A stretch of DNA of 64,000 nucleotides from contig NZ_JBNJQR010000006.1 of assembly GCF_050113715.1 (NCBI RefSeq), positions 124,001 to 188,000 on the forward strand. Direction: 5' to 3'. Each line of letters begins with the position of its first letter. The stretch's first letter is position 1. Under the pieces are notes generated by a model, which worked only from the letters and a program-made list of their open reading frames with translations, was not told the DNA's origin and did not search any database. Positions 34,067-42,361 of this stretch are shown here, piece by piece. The position numbers and the translations under genes are program-made. The stretch comes from Brevibacillus_H ginsengisoli. GTDB lineage: Bacteria > Bacillota > Bacilli > Brevibacillales > Brevibacillaceae.

Positions 34067-35611
34067 ATGGAAGTGAATCCAATTACAGTAATTGCCATGC
34101 TCGTTGTGCTTGTAATCGGCTTTGGAATCGGCTATTTCTTGCGTAAATCAATTGCGGAGGCGAAAATCTCCAGTGCGGAAGAGGCAGCAAAAAATATCGT
34201 TGAAGAAGCCAAACGCGATGCTGAGGCAGTCAAAAAGGAAAAGGTTCTGGAAGCGAAGGACGAAGTATTCAGACTTCGTTCCGATGCGGAAAACGAGCTC
34301 AAAGAACGTCGTAATGAATTTCAACGACAAGAGCGTCGAATTCTCCAGAAGGAAGAGTCTCTTGACCGCAAAAGTGATCAACTGGAGCGCAAGGAGAACG
34401 ATCTGACTGACCGCGAGAAAACGATCGCTGAACTGCAAGCCAAGGTAGAGCAGTTATATAAAGATCAAGTAGCAGAACTAGAACGCATTTCGGGCTTGAC
34501 CCAAGAGGAAGCCAAATCCATCATTCTCACCAACGTCGAGAATGAAGTGAAGCATGAAATGGCCATCATGATTAAAGAAATTGAGACACATGCGAAGGAA
34601 GACGCTGACAAGAAAGCTCGAGAAATCATTTCTACGGCAATTCAACGTTGTGCCGCAGACCATGTGGCTGAAACCACAGTTTCCGTTGTTACACTTCCGA
34701 ATGATGAGATGAAAGGTCGAATCATCGGACGTGAAGGACGTAACATCCGTGCATTGGAAACGTTGACCGGTATTGATTTGATTATCGACGATACTCCAGA
34801 AGCGGTTATCCTTTCAGGTTTTGATCCAATTCGTCGAGAAATTGCCAAGACAGCTCTTGATAAGTTAGTGGCAGATGGACGTATTCACCCGGCTCGAATC
34901 GAAGAGATGGTCGAAAAATCTCGTCGTGAAGTGGATGAGCGTATTCGTGAATACGGTGAACAGGCTACTTTCGAAACAGATGTTCACGGCTTACATCCAG
35001 ACTTGATTAAGATTTTGGGTCGTCTCAAATACAGAACAAGTTATGGACAAAACGTGTTGAAACACTCGATGGAAGTTGCTCATCTCGCAGGTTTAATGGC
35101 TGCCGAGATGAAGGAAGACGTCAAACTTGCCAAACGCGCGGGACTTCTGCACGACATTGGAAAAGCAATTGACCACGAGGTGGAAGGATCTCACGTTGAA
35201 ATTGGTGTTGAATTAGCGAAGAAATACGGTGAGCACCCGGTAGTGATCAACAGTATCGCTTCTCACCACGGTGATACCGAACCCACTTCTGTTATCGCTA
35301 TGCTCGTAGGTGCTGCTGACGCATTATCAGCGGCACGACCAGGTGCACGCCGTGAGACTCTGGAAACGTATATCAAGCGTTTGGAGAAACTCGAAGAAAT
35401 CTCTGAATCGTTCGATGGAGTTGAAAAATCTTACGCAATCCAAGCTGGTCGAGAAGTACGTGTCATGGTTCAGCCAGAGCGTATCGATGATGCAGATGCT
35501 GTTCGTTTGGCTCGTGATATTACGAAACGAATCGAGAGTGAACTGGATTATCCAGGACACATCAAGGTGACGGTTATTCGTGAAACGAGAGCGGTTGAAT
35601 ATGCAAAATAA
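34067..35611 (+). CDS. rny: Ribonuclease Y
   Basis: RNase Y is the membrane-anchored endoribonuclease that starts much mRNA turnover in Firmicutes. The 514-residue protein has an N-terminal helix, a long coiled coil (residues about 30-190, many KRDAEAVKK/ERKE segments), a KH domain (MKGRIIGREGRNIRALE) and an HD domain with HDIGKAIDHE. ATG at 34067 gives the family N-terminus but is 17 bases from AAGGAGG (34043-34049); the GTG at 34049 overlaps that site, so initiation here is unusual. Confidence 0.95.
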   Translation: MEVNPITVIAMLVVLVIGFGIGYFLRKSIAEAKISSAEEAAKNIVEEAKRDAEAVKKEKVLEAKDEVFRLRSDAENELKERRNEFQRQERRILQKEESLDRKSDQLERKENDLTDREKTIAELQAKVEQLYKDQVAELERISGLTQEEAKSIILTNVENEVKHEMAIMIKEIETHAKEDADKKAREIISTAIQRCAADHVAETTVSVVTLPNDEMKGRIIGREGRNIRALETLTGIDLIIDDTPEAVILSGFDPIRREIAKTALDKLVADGRIHPARIEEMVEKSRREVDERIREYGEQATFETDVHGLHPDLIKILGRLKYRTSYGQNVLKHSMEVAHLAGLMAAEMKEDVKLAKRAGLLHDIGKAIDHEVEGSHVEIGVELAKKYGEHPVVINSIASHHGDTEPTSVIAMLVGAADALSAARPGARRETLETYIKRLEKLEEISESFDGVEKSYAIQAGREVRVMVQPERIDDADAVRLARDITKRIESELDYPGHIKVTVIRETRAVEYAK

Positions 35612-35638
35612 AGTGGCTACTAGCCACTTTATTTTTTT
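35605..35638 (+). terminator. Intrinsic terminator overlapping the rny stop codon
   Basis: AATAAAGTGGC and GCCACTTTATT flank TACTA, followed by a T run. The left arm includes the TAA stop of rny. Confidence 0.9.
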
Positions 35639-35671
35639 GGTCGATAAGAATGTTTTCTATTCCTATCGACC
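35639..35671 (+). repeat. Inverted repeat between rny and ymdB
   Basis: GGTCGATA (35639-35646) and TATCGACC (35664-35671) are exact reverse complements; inner GAAT/ATTC extend the stem after one mismatch. No T run follows. It could be an operator or an RNA hairpin. The rest of the 245-base gap to ymdB shows no gene. Confidence 0.6.
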
Positions 35672-35856
35672 AAAATTCAACTAAGGCCAAATCAGCATGG
35701 GAGGCTTGGGTGAGTCCAATTTTCGTAGAGAACGATATTTAATACATAAGAGTTAGGCAGGTTAATCTAGGTATGGCGAGAATTAGAGTGTAAGTCCAAT
35801 GAAACAGCATGAATTACTAGTAAGTAGGACGATAAGTAAGAGTAGAGGTGGAATTC

Positions 35857-36651
35857 ATGAAGATTTTATTCTTGGGTGATATCTGTGGGTCTTCTGGCAG
35901 AGAAATGGTGAAAGAATATCTTCCACGCCTGAAACGGAAATACCAACCTTCGATTATCGTGGCGAATGGGGAGAATTCAGCGAATGGACGCGGGATAACC
36001 GAGAAGATTGCGAAAGAATTATATGCAGCAGGTGTCCACGCCATTACTCTTGGGAATCACACGTGGGATAATAAAGAGATATTTGACTTCATTGATCAGG
36101 ACAATCGGATGATTCGACCAGCCAATTTCCCCCCCGGTACACCAGGCAAAGGAATTACCTATGTAACAAGTCCAGAGGGTGAGTTGGCGATTATTAATGC
36201 GCAAGGTCGCGCGTTTCTTCCGCCGTTGGATTGTCCATTCACTGTGACCGATCGTTTGGTTGAAGAAGCACGTAAACGGACCAAGTATATCTTTGTTGAT
36301 TTTCACGCGGAAGCGACGTCCGAGAAGCAAGCAATGGGATGGTATTTGGATGGCAAGATCAGCGCGATCGTCGGCACTCACACCCACGTGCAAACTGCTG
36401 ACGAGCGGATACTGCCACAAGGGACAGGGTATTTGACGGATGCGGGGATGTGCGGACCGAGTGATGGCATATTGGGAATGGATCGGGAAGCGGTCATCAA
36501 GAAGTTTTTGACGCAGCTGCCTGTCCGATTTGAAGTGGCGGGCGGTCCAACGCAGTTAAACGCAGTGCTTTTTACGCTGAAAAAGGATACCGGTAAGACG
36601 GGAAAGATCCAACGAATCCGAATTGACTCCGAGTATCCCTTTATGGAATAA
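35857..36651 (+). CDS. ymdB: YmdB metallophosphodiesterase
   Basis: YmdB is a calcineurin-like phosphodiesterase (reported to act on 2',3'-cAMP) that affects biofilm and motility decisions in B. subtilis. The 264-residue protein has the metal motifs GDICGSSGR (residues 6-14), NGEN, GNHTWDN and GTHTHVQTADE. ATG at 35857 follows AGAGGTGG. Length equals the B. subtilis protein and the place between rny and spoVS is conserved. Confidence 0.94.
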   Translation: MKILFLGDICGSSGREMVKEYLPRLKRKYQPSIIVANGENSANGRGITEKIAKELYAAGVHAITLGNHTWDNKEIFDFIDQDNRMIRPANFPPGTPGKGITYVTSPEGELAIINAQGRAFLPPLDCPFTVTDRLVEEARKRTKYIFVDFHAEATSEKQAMGWYLDGKISAIVGTHTHVQTADERILPQGTGYLTDAGMCGPSDGILGMDREAVIKKFLTQLPVRFEVAGGPTQLNAVLFTLKKDTGKTGKIQRIRIDSEYPFME

Positions 36652-36692
36652 TATGATTAACTCGGAATTTTGTGAATTTTCTTCGAGAAAAT

Positions 36693-36720
36693 GCAGGAAT
36701 TTTTAGGGGTTATTCGAATA
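36693..36720 (+). promoter_or_regulatory. Candidate sigma-H promoter of spoVS
   Basis: GCAGGAATT (36693-36701) and a GAATA core (36716-36720) match the sigma-H -35 (RNAGGAWWW) and -10 (RNNGAATWW) with 11 bases between, except the first -10 purine. It lies about 50 bases before spoVS, which is sigma-H dependent in B. subtilis. Confidence 0.6.
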
Positions 36721-36767
36721 TCATCTTAATGAAAACAGTTATTCTATCAGACGGGAGGTACAAAAGG

Positions 36768-37028
36768 ATGGAAGTATTAAAAGTTTCAGCAAAGTCTAAC
36801 CCCAACTCTGTCGCAGGCGCCCTTGCTGGTGTGCTTCGTGAACGTGGAGCCGCCGAAATCCAAGCAATAGGAGCTGGAGCGCTTAATCAAGCTGTGAAAG
36901 CAGTAGCGATCGCAAGAGGGTTCGTAGCGCCTAGCGGTGTCGACTTAATTTGTATTCCGGCCTTCACTGATATCGTAATCGATGGAGAGGAACGTACAGC
37001 CATCAAACTCATTGTCGAACCCAGATGA
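36768..37028 (+). CDS. spoVS: Stage V sporulation protein S
   Basis: SpoVS is an 86-residue Alba-like protein needed for spore coat and cortex completion. The sequence (MEVLKVSAKSNPNSVAGALA, IGAGALNQAVKAVAIARGF) is almost invariant in endospore formers, including this length. ATG at 36768 follows GGGAGG by 9 bases; the longer frame upstream covers the promoter and is not used. Confidence 0.97.
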   Translation: MEVLKVSAKSNPNSVAGALAGVLRERGAAEIQAIGAGALNQAVKAVAIARGFVAPSGVDLICIPAFTDIVIDGEERTAIKLIVEPR

Positions 37029-37058
37029 TAGGATAGTCCAGTGAATTAAAGAAAGCAC

Positions 37059-37093
37059 CAAACCTGTTTGTTCAGCGAATAAACAGGTTTTTT
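37059..37093 (+). terminator. Intrinsic terminator after spoVS
   Basis: AAACCTGTTT pairs with AAACAGGTTT and the right arm runs into TTTTTT. Confidence 0.9.
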
Positions 37094-37149
37094 CGTGTTT
37101 GCAGATCTTTATTCAGCGTTTATGATGAAAAAGAGAGAGGGGGAACATC

Positions 37150-38088
37150 ATGAAAATTTTTGATGCCCACTGCGATGCTTTATCAAAGCTTTATGAACAC
37201 CGTGATCTTCTTTTTACACAAAAGGACGAGCGACTGATGACAAGCCTGCCAGAGTTGCAAGAAGGAAATGTGCAGTTCCAAGTATTTGCTGTATATGTAG
37301 CTGAGCAGGTACACTCGAATTCCCGACTAACGACGGCTCTTCATATGATTGACTTGTTTTACAATCAAGTGGAGCCAAGTGGGTACCGAGCCATACGAAC
37401 CAAGGAAGAGATGCTTGAAGCCAAGAGGAATGATCAGAATGGCGGTTTTCTATTCCTGGAGGGAGCGGGTGCGTTAGAAGGAAGCCTTGTTAATCTTCGG
37501 ACGCTGTATCGGTTGGGCGTACGCGGGATGGGGTTAACCTGGAATTACCGCAATGAGGTGGCGGACGGTTGTCTAGAACCCAAACCCGGGGGCTTAACGG
37601 TTTTTGGTCGACAGGTGATTCGGGAGATGAATCATTTGGGAATGATAATTGATGTCTCGCATATTGCGGAAGTGGGATTTTGGGATACACTTGAATTGTC
37701 TTCGTCTCCAGTTATCGCTTCACATTCCAATGTGAAAAAACTGTGTAACCACCCACGTAACCTGTCAGATCAACAGATTGACGCGATGATCGCAAAGGAC
37801 GGTGTAATTGGTCTTTCTTTTATCCCGTACTTCAATACCAGCGAGAAGCGGACTGTCTATGTGTCAGATCTTTTCAAGCACCTAGACTATATCTGTGAGC
37901 GTGGCGGTGTGGAGAATGTGGCTTTTGGGTCTGATTTTGATGGGGAGGACTTAACGTTTGGAGACTTGACGCGGGCTAGTACCTATGACTTTTTATTGAA
38001 TGAATTATTGAAAAGGTACAAACCTGAAGAGGTCGAGAAATTTGTGCAGAAAAACTGGTTGCGAGTTTTGACAAAAGTGTTACAATGA
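37150..38088 (+). CDS. Membrane-dipeptidase family (M19) zinc dipeptidase
   Basis: The 312-residue protein has the M19 metal ligands: DAHCDALSKL (HxD, residues 5-14), Glu in FLEGAGALEG, and the two His of IDVSHIAEVGFWD and ASHSNVKKLCNHPRNL, plus FGSDFDGED. No signal peptide is present, so it is cytosolic. Substrates of related enzymes are D- or mixed dipeptides such as those from peptidoglycan turnover; the real substrate is unknown. GAGAGGGGGAA precedes the ATG. It sits alone between spoVS and korA. Confidence 0.9.
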   Translation: MKIFDAHCDALSKLYEHRDLLFTQKDERLMTSLPELQEGNVQFQVFAVYVAEQVHSNSRLTTALHMIDLFYNQVEPSGYRAIRTKEEMLEAKRNDQNGGFLFLEGAGALEGSLVNLRTLYRLGVRGMGLTWNYRNEVADGCLEPKPGGLTVFGRQVIREMNHLGMIIDVSHIAEVGFWDTLELSSSPVIASHSNVKKLCNHPRNLSDQQIDAMIAKDGVIGLSFIPYFNTSEKRTVYVSDLFKHLDYICERGGVENVAFGSDFDGEDLTFGDLTRASTYDFLLNELLKRYKPEEVEKFVQKNWLRVLTKVLQ

Positions 38089-38115
38089 AGTTGAGTTAAT
38101 TAATGAACTTAGTAT

Positions 38116-38184
38116 ATCGTTCGAACGATTCTAAAAGTAATTTTAGTAAAAGCACTTGCAATTTTGAAGGGCAAGAACTACAAT
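38116..38184 (+). promoter_or_regulatory. korA promoter with upstream palindromes
   Basis: TTGCAA (38156-38161) and TACAAT (38179-38184) are 17 bases apart. Just upstream are two adjacent palindromes, ATCGTTCGAACGAT (38116-38129) and CTAAAA-GTAA-TTTTAG (38131-38146), plausible activator or repressor sites. The leader from the promoter to korA is about 140 bases and has no ORF. Confidence 0.6.
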
Positions 38185-38327
38185 TGGAAAAGCTTATACA
38201 CAGTTTGTTCACATCTTAACCATTTACTGTAATGATGATTCATCGACACCTGTACTATTATTGTCGAAAGTGAATGTGTGACAAGCTGTTGCATCTTCTT
38301 TCACAGTCACTGAAGGGGTGGAATTAC

Positions 38328-40115
38328 ATGATTAGTCAACTTTCTTGGAAAGTTGGAGGACAGCAAGGGGAGGGTATCGAGAGTACCGGCGAAATCTTCT
38401 CTACAGCGATGAACCGCATGGGGTATTATCTGTATGGTTATCGTCACTTCTCTTCCCGTATCAAAGGTGGTCACACGAATAACAAAATCCGTGTAAGTAC
38501 AAAACCACTTCGCGCAATTTCTGATGTTCTGGACATGTTGGTTGCATTTGACCAAGAGACAATCGATTTGAATGCCTATGAGCTTCGTGATGGCGGTATT
38601 ATTATCGCAGATGCTAAATTTAACCCTGTGTTACCAGAAGGACTTAAACAAGTGCGTCTGTTAACCGTTCCACTGACACAAATTGCTGAAGAGCTTGGAA
38701 CATCTTTGATGAAAAACATGGTATCCATCGGGGCATCTTCTGCTATCCTTGGTATCGATGTTGAAAGCTACCGCAATATCGTTGAAGATATGTTCTTGCG
38801 CAAAGGCGAAAAGGTAGTAGAGAAGAACATGGAAGCGATTGCACGTGGTGCTGAATTCGTAACAAACTTGGTTGGCGGACAATTGCCGGACTTCCAATTA
38901 GATAAAGCTGAAGAAACAGATGGACAAACTCGTTTGTTCATGATCGGTAATGACGCGATTGCACTTGGTTCAGTCGCTGCGGGTGTTCGTTTCATGCCTG
39001 CATATCCAATTACACCTGCTTCTGAGGTAATGGAATACCTGACCAAAAAACTGCCGAAATTCGGTGGTGCGGTTATCCAAACAGAAGACGAGATTTCTGC
39101 GATCACAATGGCAATCGGAGCAGCATATGGCGGTGCTCGTACACTGACAGCTTCTTCTGGTCCTGGATTGTCCTTGATGATGGAAGCAATCGGTCTTGCT
39201 GGTATTACGGAAACTCCAGTAGTCATCATTGACACTCAACGTGGCGGTCCTTCTACTGGTATGCCTACCAAACAAGAACAATCTGACTTCATGGCTATGA
39301 TCTACGGTACTCATGGTGAAATTCCTAAAGTAGTAATGGCACCTAGTACAGTAGAAGAATGCTTCTATGATACGGTTGAAGCGTATAACATTGCGGAAGA
39401 ATATCAAGTTCCTGTTATCTTGATGACAGACATCGCACTTTCCCTTGGAAAACAAACAACTGAACCTCTTGATTACAGCAAGGTTGAAATCCGCCGTGGT
39501 AAATTGCTGGCTGGACAACAGCTTCCTGAGCTTCCTGCAGATCAGTTGTTCAAACGATATGAAGTAACAGAAGATGGCGTGTCCCCACGTTCCATCCCTG
39601 GACAAAAATTCGGTCTTCACCATGTAACAGGCGTAGAGCACGATCAAACTGGTCGTCCTTCTGAAAGCCCAGTGAACCGTAACCAACAAGTTGAAAAACG
39701 TCTCAGAAAGCTGAATGATCTTCCAGCGAAATTCCCGAATGCTGTTTTGGTGGATGCTCCTAACCAAGAAGCTGACGTTCTGATTGTAGGCGTTAACTCC
39801 ACCGGCGGTACCATTCATGAAGCGAAACAACGTTTGGAACAAGAAGGTTTGAAAGTAAACCATGCTCAAATTCGCTTGTTGCATCCATTCCCTGCCGAGC
39901 AAATGAAATCTCTTGTAGATAAAGCTCGCAAAGTAGTGGTAATCGAGAACAACGCAACAAACCAAATTTCTGGTTTGATGAAAATGAACATTGGTAACGC
40001 TGAAAAAATCGAAACTGTAAACAAATACGATGGTAATCCGTTCTTACCAAACGATATTTATACAGGTGTTAAGGGGCTGATCAAACATGGCGACGTTCAA
40101 AGAGTTTCGCAATAA
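38328..40115 (+). CDS. korA: 2-oxoacid:ferredoxin oxidoreductase, alpha subunit with fused gamma domain
   Basis: KorA with KorB decarboxylates 2-oxoacids, probably 2-oxoglutarate, with ferredoxin as acceptor. The 595-residue protein carries an N-terminal gamma domain (KVGGQQGEGIESTGE, residues about 1-190), a pyrimidine-binding domain (GNDAIALGSVAAGVRFMPAY, then YPITPASEVMEYL) and a C-terminal domain II (VDAPNQEADVLIVGVNSTGG). ATG at 38328 follows AAGGGGTGG. It overlaps korB by 29 bases. The gene pair is found between spoVS and miaB in several Bacillales. Confidence 0.93.
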   Translation: MISQLSWKVGGQQGEGIESTGEIFSTAMNRMGYYLYGYRHFSSRIKGGHTNNKIRVSTKPLRAISDVLDMLVAFDQETIDLNAYELRDGGIIIADAKFNPVLPEGLKQVRLLTVPLTQIAEELGTSLMKNMVSIGASSAILGIDVESYRNIVEDMFLRKGEKVVEKNMEAIARGAEFVTNLVGGQLPDFQLDKAEETDGQTRLFMIGNDAIALGSVAAGVRFMPAYPITPASEVMEYLTKKLPKFGGAVIQTEDEISAITMAIGAAYGGARTLTASSGPGLSLMMEAIGLAGITETPVVIIDTQRGGPSTGMPTKQEQSDFMAMIYGTHGEIPKVVMAPSTVEECFYDTVEAYNIAEEYQVPVILMTDIALSLGKQTTEPLDYSKVEIRRGKLLAGQQLPELPADQLFKRYEVTEDGVSPRSIPGQKFGLHHVTGVEHDQTGRPSESPVNRNQQVEKRLRKLNDLPAKFPNAVLVDAPNQEADVLIVGVNSTGGTIHEAKQRLEQEGLKVNHAQIRLLHPFPAEQMKSLVDKARKVVVIENNATNQISGLMKMNIGNAEKIETVNKYDGNPFLPNDIYTGVKGLIKHGDVQRVSQ

Positions 40116-40953
40116 TATAAAGCCAAACTGGTGCCCAGGTTGTGGTGACTTCTCCGTTCAAGCGGCAATTCAACGCGCTGCAGCTAACGTTGGTTTGGAA
40201 CCTGAGGAATTAGCAGTTATTTCTGGTATCGGTTGCTCTGGTCGTATCTCTGGTTATATCAACTGCTACGGTCTTCACGGTATTCACGGCCGCGCGCTTC
40301 CAATCGCACAAGGCTTGAAAATGGCTAACCGCGAATTGAAAGTAATCGCATCCGGTGGAGACGGCGATGGCTTCGCGATTGGTATGGGTCATACTGTTCA
40401 TGCCATTCGTCGTAACATGGACATTACCTATATCGTAATGGACAACGCTATCTACGGGTTGACAAAAGGACAAACTTCTCCACGTTCCGCAGCTGGTTTC
40501 GTGACGAAATCTACCCCAACTGGTTCTATCGAGTCTGCCATCTCTCCAGTTGAATTGGCATTGTCAGTTGGCGCGACATTCGTTGCTCAATCTTTCTCCA
40601 GCGATCTTAAAGGCTTGACTGATTTGATCGAAAAAGGTTTGAACCACAAAGGTTTCTCCTTGATCAACGTATTTAGCCCTTGCGTAACATACAACAAAGT
40701 AAACACCTATGACTGGTTCAAAGAAAGCATCGTACCGGTTGAGACAATTGAAGGATATGATCCGCACGATCGTATCAAAGCAATGTCTTACTCCATGCAA
40801 TACAAAGGTCTCTTGAATGGTTTGATCTATCAAGATACTGAGAAAAAATCTTATGAATCCTCTGTCCATGGCTTCAAAGATCAAGGAATTGCTAACCAAG
40901 ATATCCGTCTCTCTGCTGAAGACTTTGGTAAATTGGTTGCAGAATTCTATTAA
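40087..40953 (+). CDS. korB: 2-oxoacid:ferredoxin oxidoreductase, beta subunit
   Basis: KorB binds thiamine diphosphate and contributes Cys ligands for an Fe-S cluster. The 288-residue protein has CPGCG at residues 16-20, GIGCSGRISGY, the thiamine-diphosphate motif GDGDGFAIGMGH (91-102) with downstream MDNAIYGLTKGQTSP. It overlaps the end of korA, so subunits are coupled, and is followed by a strong terminator. There is no adjacent ferredoxin gene. Confidence 0.94.
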   Translation: MATFKEFRNNIKPNWCPGCGDFSVQAAIQRAAANVGLEPEELAVISGIGCSGRISGYINCYGLHGIHGRALPIAQGLKMANRELKVIASGGDGDGFAIGMGHTVHAIRRNMDITYIVMDNAIYGLTKGQTSPRSAAGFVTKSTPTGSIESAISPVELALSVGATFVAQSFSSDLKGLTDLIEKGLNHKGFSLINVFSPCVTYNKVNTYDWFKESIVPVETIEGYDPHDRIKAMSYSMQYKGLLNGLIYQDTEKKSYESSVHGFKDQGIANQDIRLSAEDFGKLVAEFY

Positions 40954-40966
40954 TTCTCGATGTCGA

Positions 40967-40996
40967 AACCTCTCCGTTTATGCGGAGAGGTTTTTT
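40967..40996 (+). terminator. Intrinsic terminator after korB
   Basis: AACCTCTCCG and CGGAGAGGTT form a perfect 10-bp stem with a 6-base loop, then TTTTTT. Confidence 0.92.
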
Positions 40997-41009
40997 AATT
41001 AATATCGGA

Positions 41010-41047
41010 AAGTTTAATTGCTTTACAGTGGTAAAGTTATTAAACTT
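41010..41047. repeat. 38-bp imperfect palindrome after korB
   Basis: AAGTTTAAT (41010) and ATTAAACTT (41039) are exact reverse complements; inside, CTTTAC and GTAAAG pair after a 2-by-2 mismatch, leaving loop AGTG. AT-rich with no T run at either side. It is distinct from the korB terminator. Confidence 0.7.
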
Positions 41048-41070
41048 ATCCATTCGCGCAAGCCCACTGA

Positions 41071-41265
41071 GAAAAGATTTCGTCCGCTCGACGCTCATTT
41101 TAAGCGAAACCAAGTGCAGAGAATGAAGGAAGGTAAAAAGTCGGCATTCTTTACGTCATAGAGAAGCGTAGTGATTTTCTTGTCGACTCCCTTCCGTAAT
41201 GAACGGAGCGGACAGCAAATGCTACACGCGAGATTAAACAGAGCATAGAGGGACGAAGTCTTTTC
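41071..41265. repeat. 195-bp element bounded by terminal inverted repeats (MITE-like)
   Basis: GAAAAGATTTCGTCC (41071-41085) and GGACGAAGTCTTTTC (41251-41265) are reverse complements with one mismatch; a weaker similarity continues inward for about 15 bases. Nested inside are GTCCGCTC/GAGCGGAC (41082, 41206), GGAAGG/CCTTCC and AGTCG/CGACT arms. No ORF of note and no clear target-site duplication were seen. It lies between convergent korB and ykvI. Alternatives are a large structured RNA or complex bidirectional terminator. Confidence 0.5.
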
Positions 41266-41269
41266 TTAT

Positions 41270-42310
41270 TTACCTTTCAGTCCATTGCCTAAACCCTAAC
41301 ATCAGGAGAAAAATCACTACCACCTGTCCGAAAAGTGGGTACAATAGAGAAAGTAGTGAGCTAAATCCGACAAAACTAATCAGATAGGCTCCAGCTAGGA
41401 TGACGAGAATAATGACGTGGGGCGAAACCTGGAAGAATCTTTTCACTTGTTCAACAAGACCGAACACGTTGGCAACCAGAGAGGAGAAAATCTCTGCGTA
41501 AACCAATATCGCGAACAACAGGGCAAACCACTTGCCCATATCCACAAGCAAATAAATCATGGGCATCTCCATTTTCAAAATGGACGGGATATGGCCTGCC
41601 ATTGAGGAATAGGCGAGAAGAAGTAACAAGCCAATACCTAGTCCTCCGAAGAGTCCTCCCCAGATGAGAGATGCTTTCTCTTTGGTTTCACGCCCGATGG
41701 GTACAAGGACGGATTGTGTAAGGGCAAGATTAAGCGATACATAATAAAGAGGAGAACTGATCCAGAACCATGAATGTTCGAGCTTGATGGTACTAAGCGA
41801 CAGATTTTCAGCCTTCCAGGGTTGATGAAAGAAAAAAACAACTACAGTGAACATAATTAATAGGGGAACGAACAGACTATTCACTGAATAAATCGCGTTC
41901 AGCCCTCGAATGGTTATGAGGTAAATACAGCACATAGTAAGCCAAATTCCCACTTGCGCAGGTAACTGAAAGCTTTCCTGAAAGATGGAGCCTGAAGCTG
42001 CCAGCATGACCGATGTCGTCCCCAAGAGAATGGTAAGCAGAATCCCGTTAAACAAGGTTCCTGCAGTTTTGCCGAAAAGGTAGGTACTTATATCTTGATA
42101 GGAAGACGCTTTGATTTTATGGGCGATGAGCATGATCCGTGTCCCCGCCCAGACGAATAAAAGGGCGGCGATTAGGATACCGATGAAGCCTTGTATGCCG
42201 TATTGTACGAAGAATTCTATGATTTCTCTACCTGAGGCAAATCCGGCGCCCACCACAGTACCGATATACGTAAAGGCAATCTGTAGGCTGTGAAACCATT
42301 TGTTTGGCAT
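41270..42310 (-). CDS. YkvI-family membrane transporter
   Basis: The 346-residue protein has about ten hydrophobic helices and the N-terminal signature TYIGTVVGAGFASGREI, typical of the YkvI family within the amino-acid/sodium-symporter (LeuT-like) superfamily. Length equals B. subtilis YkvI. Substrate unknown. Its start is 51 bases from the divergent metallo-hydrolase gene at 42362, so both share a short regulatory region; GGGGGTGG precedes the ATG. Confidence 0.82.
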   Translation of the reverse strand: MPNKWFHSLQIAFTYIGTVVGAGFASGREIIEFFVQYGIQGFIGILIAALLFVWAGTRIMLIAHKIKASSYQDISTYLFGKTAGTLFNGILLTILLGTTSVMLAASGSIFQESFQLPAQVGIWLTMCCIYLITIRGLNAIYSVNSLFVPLLIMFTVVVFFFHQPWKAENLSLSTIKLEHSWFWISSPLYYVSLNLALTQSVLVPIGRETKEKASLIWGGLFGGLGIGLLLLLAYSSMAGHIPSILKMEMPMIYLLVDMGKWFALLFAILVYAEIFSSLVANVFGLVEQVKRFFQVSPHVIILVILAGAYLISFVGFSSLLSLLYPLFGQVVVIFLLMLGFRQWTER

Positions 42311-42361
42311 CTTCCACCCCCTGTCCGCCTACAATCATCCTATGAGAAGGAGTGGCGTTTC

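Noticed and set aside
38970..39965. 331-codon minus-strand frame opposite korA
   Set aside because: The translation is Cys/Phe/Tyr-rich with no motif, and korA is unambiguous on the plus strand.
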